Source: Ferruginibacter sp. (GTDB taxonomy: Bacteria > Bacteroidota > Bacteroidia > Chitinophagales > Chitinophagaceae). From it: a stretch of DNA of 64,000 bases. The stretch spans positions 1 to 64,000 of the forward strand of contig NZ_JAQBNR010000064.1 in the NCBI RefSeq assembly GCF_028288465.1. Direction: 5' to 3'. The stretch's first letter is position 1; every line of letters begins with the position of its first letter. The notes beneath the pieces were generated by a model. The model did not search any database. It saw only the letters and a program-made list of their open reading frames with translations, and was not told the DNA's origin. The position numbers and the translations under genes were made by a program. This document shows positions 27,701-36,112 of this stretch, piece after piece.

Positions 27701-30700
27701 GGTAGACAACAACCAATCGGAACCTGGTAAAAAAATACAGTATAACATCGCAACGGGTTTTAAAAACGTCTGGCTGATTCATACATTGACTAAAATGGAA
27801 GAAGGCACTAAGACTGCCTACCCCACCATTACACCAGGCCAGCCATTTCAAAATGAAATTTTGGTAACGGAGAAAGACCGTGGTGGCATGAATGTTAGCT
27901 ATGCATTTGTACAACACAACCGCGTATACAAGGGCAATGAAAGTTTTTATATTCCCTGGAGCAATAAAGAACTCACCATTGACTATGCTACTTTCCGGGA
28001 TAAATTATTACCCGGTAGCGAAGAAAAATGGACGGTAAAAATCAGCGGTAACAAAGGCGAAAAAGTGGCGGCAGAAATGCTGGCAGCCATGTACGATGCC
28101 AGTCTGGACCAGTTTAAACCACATGCATGGAGTGCACTGAATATCTGGCCGGGATTGTACAATACTGTTAACTGGACAGATAAAGGATTTGAAGAAATGA
28201 GTTCAGAAGAATACAATCGGGTGGATAATGTTTATCTAAATACCCATCCAAAGTCTTATGATCAGCTAATATATAATAACGAGTATACTATTGATTATGC
28301 TGGTAGTGGTCTGGTTGAAAGAAGAATACGGTCGGCTTCAGAAGTAAAACTTTTGAATGCACCAATGGCTAGTGCAAAAAAATATGATGAACAAATAAAA
28401 GAAATAAAAGAAGATCAGATAATTGCTGCAGTTAGATTGGATTCTGCCGAACGCCCATTAAATAACAATTCAAATACACAAGATCAATCCATCCAAATTC
28501 GCAAAAACTTCAACGAAACTGCCTTCTTCTTCCCGGATTTGCAAACCGATGCCGATGGCAATGTAACTTTTTCATTCACTATCCCTGAGGCATTGACCAA
28601 ATGGAAGCTGATGACTTTCGCACATACCAAAACGTTGGCTAGCGGCTATGCCGAAAAAACAACCGTAACACAAAAGCCCCTGATGATACAACCCAATGCG
28701 CCCCGCTTTTTAAGAGAAGGCGACGGCATTGAATTCAGCGCCAAGGTTGTAAACCTAACCGATAAAGAAATCACCGGCACCACCCAACTGGAATTGCTGG
28801 ATGCTGCTACCAACGAATCGGTGGATGGCTGGTTTAAAAACATTTTTCCAACACAGTATTTTACAGTTGCGGCAGGGCAAAGTGCAGCAGTAAAATTCCC
28901 GATAGAAATACCGTTCAACTTCAACTCGGCAATGACTTATCGCATAGTAGCCATGTCTTCTGATAAATCCGATTCACAGGCAGGGAACTTTAGTGACGGT
29001 GAAGAAATGGCAATCCCTGTTTTAACCAACCGCATGCTGGTAACAGAAACAGTGCCGCTCAATCTAAGAAACACGACCTCCAAAACTTTCAAATTTGAAA
29101 AACTATTAAACAGCGGCAGCAGTCAAACCATCACCAACCACTCACTAACGGTGGAGTACACTGCAAACCCGGCCTGGTATGCGGTGCAGGCATTACCCTA
29201 TCTAATGGAGTATCCATATGAATGTGCTGAACAAACTTTTAACCGCTATTACGCCAATACACTGGCTTCTTTTGTAAGTAATAGTGCGCCGAAAATAAAA
29301 GCCGTATTTGACAAATGGCGCACCACTGATACAGCAGCCTTGCTAAGCAATCTTCAAAAAAATGAAGAACTAAAATCAGCCCTGCTTCAGGAAACTCCCT
29401 GGGTACTGGATGCGAAAAATGAAAGGGAGCAAAAGAAAAATATTGCGCTGCTATTCGACCTGGTAAGGATGGGCAATGAAACAACCAAAGTCATCCAGCA
29501 ATTAAAAGACATGCAAAGCAGCAACGGTGGTTTTGTATGGTTTAAAGGTGGCTCGGATGACCGGTACATTACGCAATACATCCTCACAGGAATCGGTCAT
29601 TTAAAAAAGCTAAATGCGCTGCCCGGCAACAATAACAGCCAGGTAAATGACATGATGATGATGGTGAATAAGGCGCTCCCCTACCTGGATAAAAAGATTA
29701 AAGCAGATTATGATGCCCTGATTAAACTAAAAGCAGACCTTAAAAAGAATAACCTTAGCAACACAGCCATCCAGTACCTGTACATGCGGAGTTTTTTTAC
29801 AGAAACACCTGTCGCAGCTGCGTCGCAAACCGCTTACACCTATTACCGTGAGCAGGCAAAAAAATACTGGCTCAGCAACAGTAAATACCTGCAGGCCATG
29901 ATTGCATTGGCACTGAACCGTACCAATGATGCCGTAATACCCAAAGCGATCATCCGGTCATTGAAAGAAAATGCCATCAATAAAGAAGAACTGGGTATGT
30001 ATTGGAAAGAATGGACCAACGGGGGCTATTACTGGTACCAGGCGCCGATTGAAAGCCAGGCCTTGATGATAGAAGCCTTTTCTGACATTGATAAAAATAC
30101 CACTACCGTTGATGACCTTAAAACCTGGTTGCTAAAACAAAAGCAAACACAAAACTGGAAGACTACCAAAGCTACCGCAGAGGCTTGCTATGCACTGCTG
30201 CTGAACGGCAACAGCTGGTTAAACACAGAAAAAGAGATAGCTATTAACCTAGGCAATACAGTAATAAAAAGCACCGATGATAAAACAGAAGCCGGAACAG
30301 GTTACTTCAAAAAAACAATTGAAGGAGAAAAAGTAAATGCAGTGATGGGTAACATCAAGGTAGATATCAAGTCAACAAACACCCAAAACCCTTCTTTACA
30401 CAGCAAGGAAGCCTCATGGGGAAGTGTTTACTGGCAATATTTTGAAGACCTTGATAAAATAACTTTTGCTGAAACGCCACTCAAACTGGCTAAAAAATTA
30501 TTTATTGAAAAGAATTCTGACAAGGGCCCGGTGCTGGAGCCTATTTCGGATAACGCTGAACTGAAAATCGGTGTCAAAGTAATTGTGCGTATTGAATTAA
30601 AAGTGGATAGGGATATGGAATATGTACACATGAAAGATATGCGTGCTGCCTGTATGGAACCGGTGAACGTCATCAGCCAGTACAAATGGCAGGGCGGTCT

Positions 30701-30902
30701 GGGCTATTATGAAAGTACCAAAGATGCCAGTACCAATTTCTTTTTTGGTTGGTTACCACGTGGCAGCTATGTTTTTGAATATCCCCTGTTTGTAACGCAT
30801 GCCGGTAATTTCAGCAATGGTATTACGAGCATCCAATGTATGTATGCACCTGAATTTACCAGCCATAGTGAGGGGATTAGGGTGAAAGTGGAAGCTCAGT
30901 AA
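24765..30902 (+). CDS. alpha-2-macroglobulin family protein
   Basis: The 2045-residue exported protein starts with a signal peptide (cleavage near TMAQ, residue about 21). The first 450 residues are helical and TPR-like. Then come MG-type beta domains with the marker TDRSIYRPGQTVYFKG near residue 600, the bait-region surroundings, and the A2M core IRKNFNETAFFFPDL near 1245. A thioester-type motif YECAEQ has its cysteine at 1487, inside an alpha-helical toroid. In this family the Cys-Gln thioester can trap attacking proteases; bacterial relatives are thought to protect the periplasm or cell surface. No pbpC partner is nearby. The stretch encoded around 28180-28480 is locally AT-rich and low in complexity, and is probably a variable linker. 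Confidence 0.88.
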   Translation: MYLKNLLLVIFTGLVFKTMAQKSKDYSTNWSKVAAFETKGLTRSALKEVLVIYKLAVKGNNDAQQIKAAIYQVKYHNMVQEDSRENNIFFVDTLITQAKAPAKNILQSMQAEMYWQYLQNNRYKFYNRKPLSDEKATDISTWSLEKLHTTISKLYKASLADKSLLQTSTIEVFDPVIIKGENTRQLRPTLFDFLAFRALDYFKNDEQDLIKPAYKFTINNPAAFVPAAEFVTITFTTKDTGALHFKAIELLQEVIRFHLKDKNPDALLDADLIRLNFMHQYAINENKNSLYEAALKNIETTYAGNEATAQAMYLRAQIYREKGQQYDPFIATINQYEIKRAKELCEQAIAKYPKSEGGINAQNLLTEILQPALTLATEKVNIPDAPFRTLVNYKNTATVYFRVIKTTVDAVKKMDRRDYDKLWKDVVALKAVKTWSVSLPDLKDYQTHAAEIKVDGLPGGVYLILASLNNDFSLQKNIIAKQLTYVSNISYINNNKDEYYVLNRDNGQPYNSAIVQVWETKYNYSSGGNDDTKAEGYTTDKNGFFQLKKSKDYRNIKLQIKTAGDELFLQDETYNTYYNGYEQTPVVKPVTFLFTDRSIYRPGQTVYFKGIVLQKGIKATETSILPKFSSSLQLRDANQQKVTDVHLVTNEYGSYHGSFKLPEGTLNGQFNLFDTATLSQQYFSVEEYERPKFFTEVEKPKGTYRLMDSITVTGTAKAYAGNNIDGAKVKYRVVRKVRYPIWWGWGNYIRKGRPGVPYGRSDEMEITNGETTTDVAGAFHVTFKALPDQSIDKKTQPIFYYEVSADVTDLNGETRSGSASVAVAYQMLQLDINVADKMSTDSLKNILVKSTNLNDIEETTNATVIIQELKTPAKIFRERYWDQPDQFVMSRDEYYGYFPYDVYKNENEVKNYEAAAKVFEKTDSTNHNIALAGLSLKPGWYKIVAVAKDKYGEEVKTEKYVQLFSNSKTAITANAVEVRVDNNQSEPGKKIQYNIATGFKNVWLIHTLTKMEEGTKTAYPTITPGQPFQNEILVTEKDRGGMNVSYAFVQHNRVYKGNESFYIPWSNKELTIDYATFRDKLLPGSEEKWTVKISGNKGEKVAAEMLAAMYDASLDQFKPHAWSALNIWPGLYNTVNWTDKGFEEMSSEEYNRVDNVYLNTHPKSYDQLIYNNEYTIDYAGSGLVERRIRSASEVKLLNAPMASAKKYDEQIKEIKEDQIIAAVRLDSAERPLNNNSNTQDQSIQIRKNFNETAFFFPDLQTDADGNVTFSFTIPEALTKWKLMTFAHTKTLASGYAEKTTVTQKPLMIQPNAPRFLREGDGIEFSAKVVNLTDKEITGTTQLELLDAATNESVDGWFKNIFPTQYFTVAAGQSAAVKFPIEIPFNFNSAMTYRIVAMSSDKSDSQAGNFSDGEEMAIPVLTNRMLVTETVPLNLRNTTSKTFKFEKLLNSGSSQTITNHSLTVEYTANPAWYAVQALPYLMEYPYECAEQTFNRYYANTLASFVSNSAPKIKAVFDKWRTTDTAALLSNLQKNEELKSALLQETPWVLDAKNEREQKKNIALLFDLVRMGNETTKVIQQLKDMQSSNGGFVWFKGGSDDRYITQYILTGIGHLKKLNALPGNNNSQVNDMMMMVNKALPYLDKKIKADYDALIKLKADLKKNNLSNTAIQYLYMRSFFTETPVAAASQTAYTYYREQAKKYWLSNSKYLQAMIALALNRTNDAVIPKAIIRSLKENAINKEELGMYWKEWTNGGYYWYQAPIESQALMIEAFSDIDKNTTTVDDLKTWLLKQKQTQNWKTTKATAEACYALLLNGNSWLNTEKEIAINLGNTVIKSTDDKTEAGTGYFKKTIEGEKVNAVMGNIKVDIKSTNTQNPSLHSKEASWGSVYWQYFEDLDKITFAETPLKLAKKLFIEKNSDKGPVLEPISDNAELKIGVKVIVRIELKVDRDMEYVHMKDMRAACMEPVNVISQYKWQGGLGYYESTKDASTNFFFGWLPRGSYVFEYPLFVTHAGNFSNGITSIQCMYAPEFTSHSEGIRVKVEAQ

Positions 30903-31096
30903 CCCATTCGGCTCTGGAGGGGCAATCTGGCTCCAAAAGTTCGAAGGGATTTTGTTTTACAAAAATGCATCGTTTAAAATCTTTAATGGAGGAAATTTTA
31001 GAAAATAATGTAACGGAAACGGCAATAAATCAGATAAATGGGCCGTGTATCGTAAAATTTATCCATTATCCACTGATAAATTATCCATTAAATCCC

Positions 31097-31104
31097 TACC
31101 TTTG
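31097..31104 (+). promoter_or_regulatory. Bacteroidota -7 box of the rpsF operon
   Basis: TACCTTTG matches TAnnTTTG and lies 59 bases before the rpsF ATG. A clear TTG at -33 was not seen. Confidence 0.55.
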
Positions 31105-31109
31105 CAGCC

Positions 31110-31129
31110 CCGTAAACATTTGTGTACGG
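31110..31129 (+). promoter_or_regulatory. leader hairpin of the rpsF operon
   Basis: CCGTA (31110-31114) pairs with TACGG (31125-31129). After a two-base AA bulge, CA pairs with TG around a TTTG loop. It would be at the very start of the rpsF transcript. A ribosomal-protein feedback site is possible, but it does not clearly match the known S6:S18 mRNA motif. Confidence 0.35.
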
Positions 31130-31163
31130 AATTAACCAATTTTTAAACAATAAACAAGGGAAA

Positions 31164-31520
31164 ATGAACAACTACGAATTGATGGTGATTTTTACCCCGG
31201 TGTTGTCTGAAGAGGAATTCAAAGCCGCTCAGAAAAAATTTGCTGCTATTGTTACTGACAATGGTGGTGAAGTATTGCACACCAATCCATGGGGACTAAA
31301 ATCGCTGGCCTATCCCATTGCCAAAAAGACTACTGGTCTTTACTGGGTAATGGAGTATAAAGCGCCAACCGACTTCAATGAAAAGTTGAAAACTCAACTT
31401 TTACGTGACGAATCAGTGATGCGTCACATGTATACTGTACTCGATAAATACGCCGTCGATTACAACACCAAAAAGAGAAGTGGCGGAAAATATTCACCAA
31501 ATGAAAAAGCGGAGGCATAA
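31164..31520 (+). CDS. rpsF: 30S ribosomal protein S6
   Basis: This 118-residue small-subunit protein binds S18 and 16S rRNA. It has the ferredoxin-like S6 pattern: NYELMVIFTPVLSEEEF at the N-terminus, the central GLKSLAYPIAKKTTGLYW and the C-terminal RDESVMRHMYTVLDK. ATG 31164 gives the standard N-terminus MNNYEL; the frame is open upstream, but those residues are leader. It is the first gene of rpsF-rpsR-rplI, two bases ahead of rpsR. Confidence 0.96.
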   Translation: MNNYELMVIFTPVLSEEEFKAAQKKFAAIVTDNGGEVLHTNPWGLKSLAYPIAKKTTGLYWVMEYKAPTDFNEKLKTQLLRDESVMRHMYTVLDKYAVDYNTKKRSGGKYSPNEKAEA

Positions 31521-31522
31521 TC

Positions 31523-31789
31523 ATGGCAAAACCAAACGAGATCAAATATCTCACAGCAATCAAAGCTGACAAGCGTCCAAAGAAATATTGCCGCTTTAAA
31601 AAGATGGGCATTCATTATATCGATTATAAAGATGCCGATTTTTTGAAAAAATTCCTGAACGAACAAGGTAAATTGTTACCCCGCCGTTTAACCGGAAACT
31701 CTTTGAAGTTTCAGCGTAAAGTAAGCGATGCGGTAAAGAAAGCCCGTCAAATGGCTATTCTGCCTTACGTTACAGATTTATTAAAATAA
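31523..31789 (+). CDS. rpsR: 30S ribosomal protein S18
   Basis: The 88-residue protein contains the S18 core, from KKYCRFKKMG and IDYKDADFLKKF to LPRRLTGNSLKFQRK and ARQMAILPYV. It pairs with S6 on the platform of the 30S subunit. The start is two bases after the rpsF stop codon, which suggests coupling. No ssb or priB is inserted between them, unlike in Proteobacteria. Confidence 0.97.
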   Translation: MAKPNEIKYLTAIKADKRPKKYCRFKKMGIHYIDYKDADFLKKFLNEQGKLLPRRLTGNSLKFQRKVSDAVKKARQMAILPYVTDLLK

Positions 31790-31874
31790 TTTTTTCACCA
31801 CCCTAACCTTTCAATAGGGAAAGTCTTATCTGCCAGTCAACGATCGGCAGGGATTGGGTAAAAATGCAAACAAC

Positions 31875-32321
31875 ATGCAGGTAATATTAATACAGGATGT
31901 AAACAACCTTGGCAGTGCCAACGAACTGGTTACCGTAAAAAATGGTTACGGACGTAACTTTTTAATTCCTTCCAAACTGGCAATCGAGGCTAGCCCAAGT
32001 AACCTGAAACAAAGGGAAGAAAAAGTTAAACAGCAAGCGAAGAAAGAAGCTAAATTATTAGCTGAATTGAACATCGTTATTGCAGCTTTAACCAGCGGAC
32101 CATTGAAAATTGGTGCTAAAACAGGTACAACCGGTAAAATTTTCGGTAGTGTAACTTCCGTTCAGATTGCACGTGCAATCAAAGAACAAAAAGGGTACGA
32201 AATTGACCGCCGTCGTATCACCATCCTTGATGAAGTAAAAGAATTAGGCACGTTTAAAGCAAAAATTGATTTTGGTAACGGTAACGAAACTGAAGTTGAA
32301 TTTGAAGTAACTGCTGAATAA
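31875..32321 (+). CDS. rplI: 50S ribosomal protein L9
   Basis: The 148-residue protein binds 23S rRNA at the base of the L1 stalk. The N-terminal domain MQVILIQDVNNLGS with the conserved NGYGRNFLIPSKLA is followed by the long connecting helix (QREEKVKQQAKKEAKLLAEL) and the C-terminal domain with GKIFGSVTSVQIA. ATG 31875 was chosen over the track-like upstream ATG at 31854, because L9 proteins begin at the M-x-V-I-L strand. It is the last gene of the operon; a terminator follows. Confidence 0.96.
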   Translation: MQVILIQDVNNLGSANELVTVKNGYGRNFLIPSKLAIEASPSNLKQREEKVKQQAKKEAKLLAELNIVIAALTSGPLKIGAKTGTTGKIFGSVTSVQIARAIKEQKGYEIDRRRITILDEVKELGTFKAKIDFGNGNETEVEFEVTAE

Positions 32322-32341
32322 AATACAAGTCAATGAAATAA

Positions 32342-32374
32342 AAATCCGCCTGGTTTTACCGGGCGGATTTTTTT
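32342..32374 (+). terminator. terminator of the rpsF-rpsR-rplI operon
   Basis: AAATCCGCCTGG (32342-32353) pairs with the following CCGGGCGGATTT across a TTTTA loop, with one G-T pair, and a T-run follows. It lies about 20 bases after the rplI stop codon. Confidence 0.85.
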
Positions 32375-32557
32375 GTCCGGCATCTTAATAATTATATTCC
32401 TTTGTTGTCATTTTCTTTATACGCTTTGGCGCTACAACCTTAGAGAATGCTCTTCCCAATCCTACCGTAAAAGGTTACCTTTATAGAACATCTCCAGTCT
32501 TCCTTTTAGCATTACCGGTACGATAATATTTGCATCCATCTAAACACCAACACGGTC

Positions 32558-34174
32558 ATGATAAACAGATTTTTGCTCTTTATATTTAGCCTTTCATTTG
32601 TAAGTATTGCTTTCACTGATTGTAATAATACGTCCAGTAAAACTCCCTCCCTTGGTAAAGATACCGTTCCAAAAGTATCTCCAACCGGAATGGGCATCCA
32701 GGGAAGCTTCAGCAATCAAACGAAAATTACCTTCGACAGCAGCATCATTAAAAAGTTTGTTGATAGCTTTCCCAAATTCAGGTCCTTTCAGAAAGATATC
32801 ACTGCCTTTTATAAAAGCAGGAATTACGCTTATGCCTGGTATGATGACAGCGGTATGATAGAACCGGCACACAACTTATACAACCGCATCGTCAACATCA
32901 GGGATGAAGGAATGCCCGGGGAAGTACCCTACAAAGCAGCATTTATTGGCCTGATGGAAACGGAAGAAGGCGCAATAAAAATTGCCCCTGTGACAGAACT
33001 GATGCTAACCTCACAATACCTGGCCTATGCAAAAAAAGTATGGCAGGGTATAAGCGAAAAACAATCACTTTCAACAGAATGGTTACTGCCCCGAAAAAAG
33101 TTAACTACGCAGCAATTACTCGATTCATTGGTAAACGGAGCCGGCATATTGCAAAAAGACCCTGTATACCGGCAGTATCATCTGCTGAAAGATTATCTAA
33201 AAAAATACAACCAGTTAAATGCGCAGGGACCACTAACGGTAATTAAGGGTGATAAAAAAGTTTACAAATTAATGGACTCTTCTGCAACTGTTGGGGCCAT
33301 ACGGCAAAGACTTTACCTGTTGGGAGACGTGCCTGCAAATAATCAATCCAACATATTTGATTCGGCTCTGCTGCAGGGTGTAAAAAATTTTGAACACAGG
33401 CTTGGTTACAAAGAAGACGGACTTGTAAACACAGCGCTGCTGGCTGAAATGAATTACCCGCTGGATAAACGAATCGAACAGCTCATCGTCAATATGGAGC
33501 GCAGCCGTTGGGTTCCGGTAACATTGATCAACAATTACCTTGTGATTAATATTCCTGAATACAAATTGCATGTATACGAAAATGACAGTATCGCCTTCAG
33601 CATGAATGTGGTGGTGGGTAAAGATGAACATAAAACGGTTATTTTTAACGGGGAGTTAAAATACATTGTTTTTAGTCCTTACTGGAATATTCCGGCAAGC
33701 ATATTAAAAAATGAAACCTTGCCTGCCATGAGAAAAAACCCCAATTACCTTGCAGAGCACAATATGGAATGGAACGGAGGCAATGTACGCCAGAAGCCAG
33801 GGCCGGATAATTCACTGGGTCTGGTGAAATTTTTATTCCCTAATACCCACAGCATTTACCTGCATGACACACCCGCGAAATCTTTGTTTAATGAAGATAA
33901 AAGGGCTTTTAGTCACGGATGCATACGCCTCGCAGAACCAAAAAAACTGGCGGAATATCTTTTGAGAAATGATAGTGCCTGGAATGAACGAAAAATAACC
34001 GAGGCTATGAATAAAGGTGTGGAACAATATGTAACATTGAAAAAGACCCTGCCGGTATTTATCGCCTATTTTACTGCCTGGGTGGACAGGCAGGGCAAAC
34101 TTAATTTTAGAAATGATGTGTATAAAAGAGACGCCCGTTTGGCTAAAATGATGCTCGAAAGCCCTGGAATATGA
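32558..34174 (+). CDS. L,D-transpeptidase (YkuD) with peptidoglycan-binding domain
   Basis: The 538-residue envelope enzyme follows the YcbB (LdtD) layout. The N-terminal exported segment has Cys22 after AFTD, a poor lipobox, so lipidation is uncertain. A scaffold region and a peptidoglycan-binding domain (TVGAIRQRLYLLGDV, VKNFEHRLGYKEDGLV) follow. The YkuD catalytic domain (YLVINIPEYKLHVYE) ends at SHGCIRL with the nucleophile Cys455 and His453. Such enzymes make 3-3 cross-links in peptidoglycan or attach proteins to it. The inserted capping loop between VVVGK and the Cys site is long, as in YcbB. The gene is monocistronic. Confidence 0.9.
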   Translation: MINRFLLFIFSLSFVSIAFTDCNNTSSKTPSLGKDTVPKVSPTGMGIQGSFSNQTKITFDSSIIKKFVDSFPKFRSFQKDITAFYKSRNYAYAWYDDSGMIEPAHNLYNRIVNIRDEGMPGEVPYKAAFIGLMETEEGAIKIAPVTELMLTSQYLAYAKKVWQGISEKQSLSTEWLLPRKKLTTQQLLDSLVNGAGILQKDPVYRQYHLLKDYLKKYNQLNAQGPLTVIKGDKKVYKLMDSSATVGAIRQRLYLLGDVPANNQSNIFDSALLQGVKNFEHRLGYKEDGLVNTALLAEMNYPLDKRIEQLIVNMERSRWVPVTLINNYLVINIPEYKLHVYENDSIAFSMNVVVGKDEHKTVIFNGELKYIVFSPYWNIPASILKNETLPAMRKNPNYLAEHNMEWNGGNVRQKPGPDNSLGLVKFLFPNTHSIYLHDTPAKSLFNEDKRAFSHGCIRLAEPKKLAEYLLRNDSAWNERKITEAMNKGVEQYVTLKKTLPVFIAYFTAWVDRQGKLNFRNDVYKRDARLAKMMLESPGI

Positions 34175-34190
34175 TTTTTTTTGAAAATTA

Positions 34191-34219
34191 TTGTTTTTTT
34201 AAATAAATAGTTACATTTG
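34191..34219 (+). promoter_or_regulatory. promoter of the RRM protein gene
   Basis: TTG (34191-34193), an 18-base spacer and TACATTTG (34212-34219) match the Bacteroidota promoter pattern. The resulting leader is about 115 bases, unusually long for this window. Confidence 0.6.
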
Positions 34220-34342
34220 TATTGCATTAATGGTTTTAGTATTTCGTCGTTAGCTGATAGATGTCTTTTTCGAAGTCCGTTTTCAGTTCATTGTACCCAC
34301 TAAGGCATTAAAGTTTTTATTTAATTTTAAAAAGTTTTTACA

Positions 34343-34768
34343 ATGAACATTTACGTAGGAAACCTCAGTTGGACGATGACTGATGAAGATCTAAGCAGTC
34401 TCTTCTCACAATTTGGTACAGTTACAAGTGCCAAAATCTTAAAAGACAAAATGAACGGCCGCAGCAAAGGATTTGGTTTTGTTGAAATGGACGACGCAGA
34501 AGCTGCTAAAACAGCTATTGCCAGTTTAAACGAAAGCGAAGTACAAGGCCGTAAATTAATTGTAAACGAATCACAACCACGTACGGAAGGTGAAGGCGGT
34601 TACAAAAAACGCAGCTTCGGCAGTGGTGGTAGTGGCGGCGGTGGCGGCTACAAGAAAAGTGGCGGCGGCGGTTATGGCGGCGGCGGCGGAAGAAGTGGCG
34701 GCAGCGGTGGTTATGGCGGCGGCGGCAACAGAAGCGGCGGCGGTGGCGGTTACAACAGAGATTATTGA
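34343..34768 (+). CDS. glycine-rich RNA-binding protein with one RRM
   Basis: The 141-residue protein has one RNA recognition motif (residues 1-78) with RNP2 IYVGNL (3-8) and RNP1 KGFGFVEM (42-49). A tail of about 55 residues made almost wholly of Gly with Ser, Arg, Lys and Tyr (GGYGGGGG-like runs) follows. This plant- and cyanobacteria-like design is common in Bacteroidota and is usually linked to RNA chaperoning, often at low temperature. The long leader and strong promoter suggest post-transcriptional control, for instance by temperature. A good terminator follows. Confidence 0.93.
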   Translation: MNIYVGNLSWTMTDEDLSSLFSQFGTVTSAKILKDKMNGRSKGFGFVEMDDAEAAKTAIASLNESEVQGRKLIVNESQPRTEGEGGYKKRSFGSGGSGGGGGYKKSGGGGYGGGGGRSGGSGGYGGGGNRSGGGGGYNRDY

Positions 34769-34783
34769 TTAACTCATTTACCG

Positions 34784-34821
34784 ATAAAAAAAATCCTTCA
34801 CTTTTTGTGAGGGATTTTTTT
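34784..34821 (+). terminator. terminator after the RRM gene
   Basis: AAATCCTTCAC (34791-34801) pairs with GTGAGGGATTT (34807-34817) over a TTTTT loop, with one G-T pair. An A-run stands before it and a T-run after it. Confidence 0.85.
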
Positions 34822-34849
34822 ATGCACTTATGTTTTACAATCCTTTCAA

Positions 34850-35392
34850 ATGATATCTCCGGAACTAATAACTGCGCAAACAAAAAAATGGATCACCAGT
34901 GTGGTGATAGCCTGCAATTTCTGCCCGTTTGCTGCTAAGGAAATGAAACACAACAGCGTGCATTACCAGGTAGAAGCGAGCGGAATTAATAGCGAATGCC
35001 TGGAAGTATTTTTAAGGGAATGTAAACGATTGGATGAAGATGATACCATTGTAACAACACTGCTTATTTTTCCAAATGGCTTTAGCCAGTTCGATGATTT
35101 TCTTGACCTGGTGAGCGAAGCCGAAGACCTGCTTGAGTCGAATGGCTATGAAGGTGTTTACCAGGTAGCTAGTTTTCACCCGCAATATATTTTTGGAGAA
35201 GCACCTGTAAAAGATGCGGCCAATTATACCAACCGGTCACTATATCCGATGCTGCATTTATTAAGAGAAGCCCAAATTGAAGAGGCACTGGAGCGTTACC
35301 CCGATCCTGAAAATATTCCGGATAACAATATTCATTTTGCAAGGGAAAAGGGTGTGCAATACATGCAAATGTTAAGAGATACCTGCTTATAA
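34850..35392 (+). CDS. DUF1415 family protein
   Basis: The 180-residue cytoplasmic protein begins with TKKWITSVVIACNFCPFAA, the DUF1415 hallmark with a CNFCPFA motif, and contains VASFHPQYIFGEAP and the C-terminal segment ENIPDNNIHFAREKG. The function of the family is not established; the conserved cysteines and histidine suggest metal or redox chemistry. It ends two bases before the converging oxygenase gene, so the two transcripts must overlap or stop within coding sequence. Confidence 0.88.
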   Translation: MISPELITAQTKKWITSVVIACNFCPFAAKEMKHNSVHYQVEASGINSECLEVFLRECKRLDEDDTIVTTLLIFPNGFSQFDDFLDLVSEAEDLLESNGYEGVYQVASFHPQYIFGEAPVKDAANYTNRSLYPMLHLLREAQIEEALERYPDPENIPDNNIHFAREKGVQYMQMLRDTCL

Positions 35393-35394
35393 AA

Positions 35395-36009
35395 TCACCG
35401 CTGTTTCAACCAACCGGTTACACTCATCCTGGATTTATGGGCGAGTAAAACTTCATGTTCCATTTCAGCGCTTTTAAAGAAAACAGCTTTTTGAGCAGTG
35501 GGCAAAATACTCTGTGCAGTATCATTTTGATAAATCATCAGTTGCCCGCCATCAGCCACTTTCCAGTCGTTATTTAAATAGCAAATCAGCGAGTACTTTC
35601 TTTTATTGTCTGTTTTAAACTGGTCTTTATGCCGTTTATAGGCGCAGCCCTCCTCATAGATGGCGTAATGAAATTCGTAGTCATTGATACCTGTATAACA
35701 TGTTTTGTTGAGGTGATCAATAAAATCTTCCACCTTTTCCAGGAATTCCTGTTCGTTGATATTATTGTTCTTTTTATCCAGCCAGCTGATTTTATCGCCC
35801 CGCATTTGCTGCGTGGCATCCGCTACAGTTTCATTGCCGATACCGGCATACTTCATTTGCTTATCATCCTGCAACTGCTGGATATTTTGCTGCAGGCTGG
35901 AAGACAGTGCGGTTGATAAAAAATGATCGGCAATACCTACATTGGTATCAATAAAACTATTGATCAGTTCTTCAAATTGCTGTTGCATTTTTTTGTTTGA
36001 GGCGAACAA
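35395..36009 (-). CDS. 2OG-Fe(II) oxygenase (prolyl 4-hydroxylase-like)
   Basis: The 204-residue protein has a complete facial triad: His127 and Asp129 in KRHKDQF and His185 in EMEHEVL, with Arg194 in SRMSVTGW binding 2-oxoglutarate. The core strand set (YEFHYAIYEEGCAY, YSLICYLNNDW, GGQLMIY) is that of the prolyl 4-hydroxylase alpha family. Bacterial members hydroxylate proline in proteins such as EF-Tu, but the target here is unknown. The start could also be the ATG at 35988 (MQQQFEEL), which removes seven residues. No signal peptide is seen, so it should be cytoplasmic. Confidence 0.85.
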   Translation of the reverse strand: MFASNKKMQQQFEELINSFIDTNVGIADHFLSTALSSSLQQNIQQLQDDKQMKYAGIGNETVADATQQMRGDKISWLDKKNNNINEQEFLEKVEDFIDHLNKTCYTGINDYEFHYAIYEEGCAYKRHKDQFKTDNKRKYSLICYLNNDWKVADGGQLMIYQNDTAQSILPTAQKAVFFKSAEMEHEVLLAHKSRMSVTGWLKQR

Positions 36010-36112
36010 GGTAGGCTTTATTTAATACAAATATTAAAGCGTATCCGATTTACAACGGTGGGTATTTGCGTTACTAATCAATTCAATTAATTTGGAATGA
36101 TCTATAACTGTA

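Noticed and set aside
31110..31163. S6:S18 autoregulatory mRNA site
   Set aside because: A leader hairpin exists but does not match the known bulge with CCG in the described arrangement, so only a generic hairpin is reported.
34515..34883. 122-codon antisense frame over the glycine-rich RRM tail
   Set aside because: The Gly codons read backwards give a His/Arg-rich artefact (HRRRFCCRRRH), a known shadow of GGC/GGT repeats.
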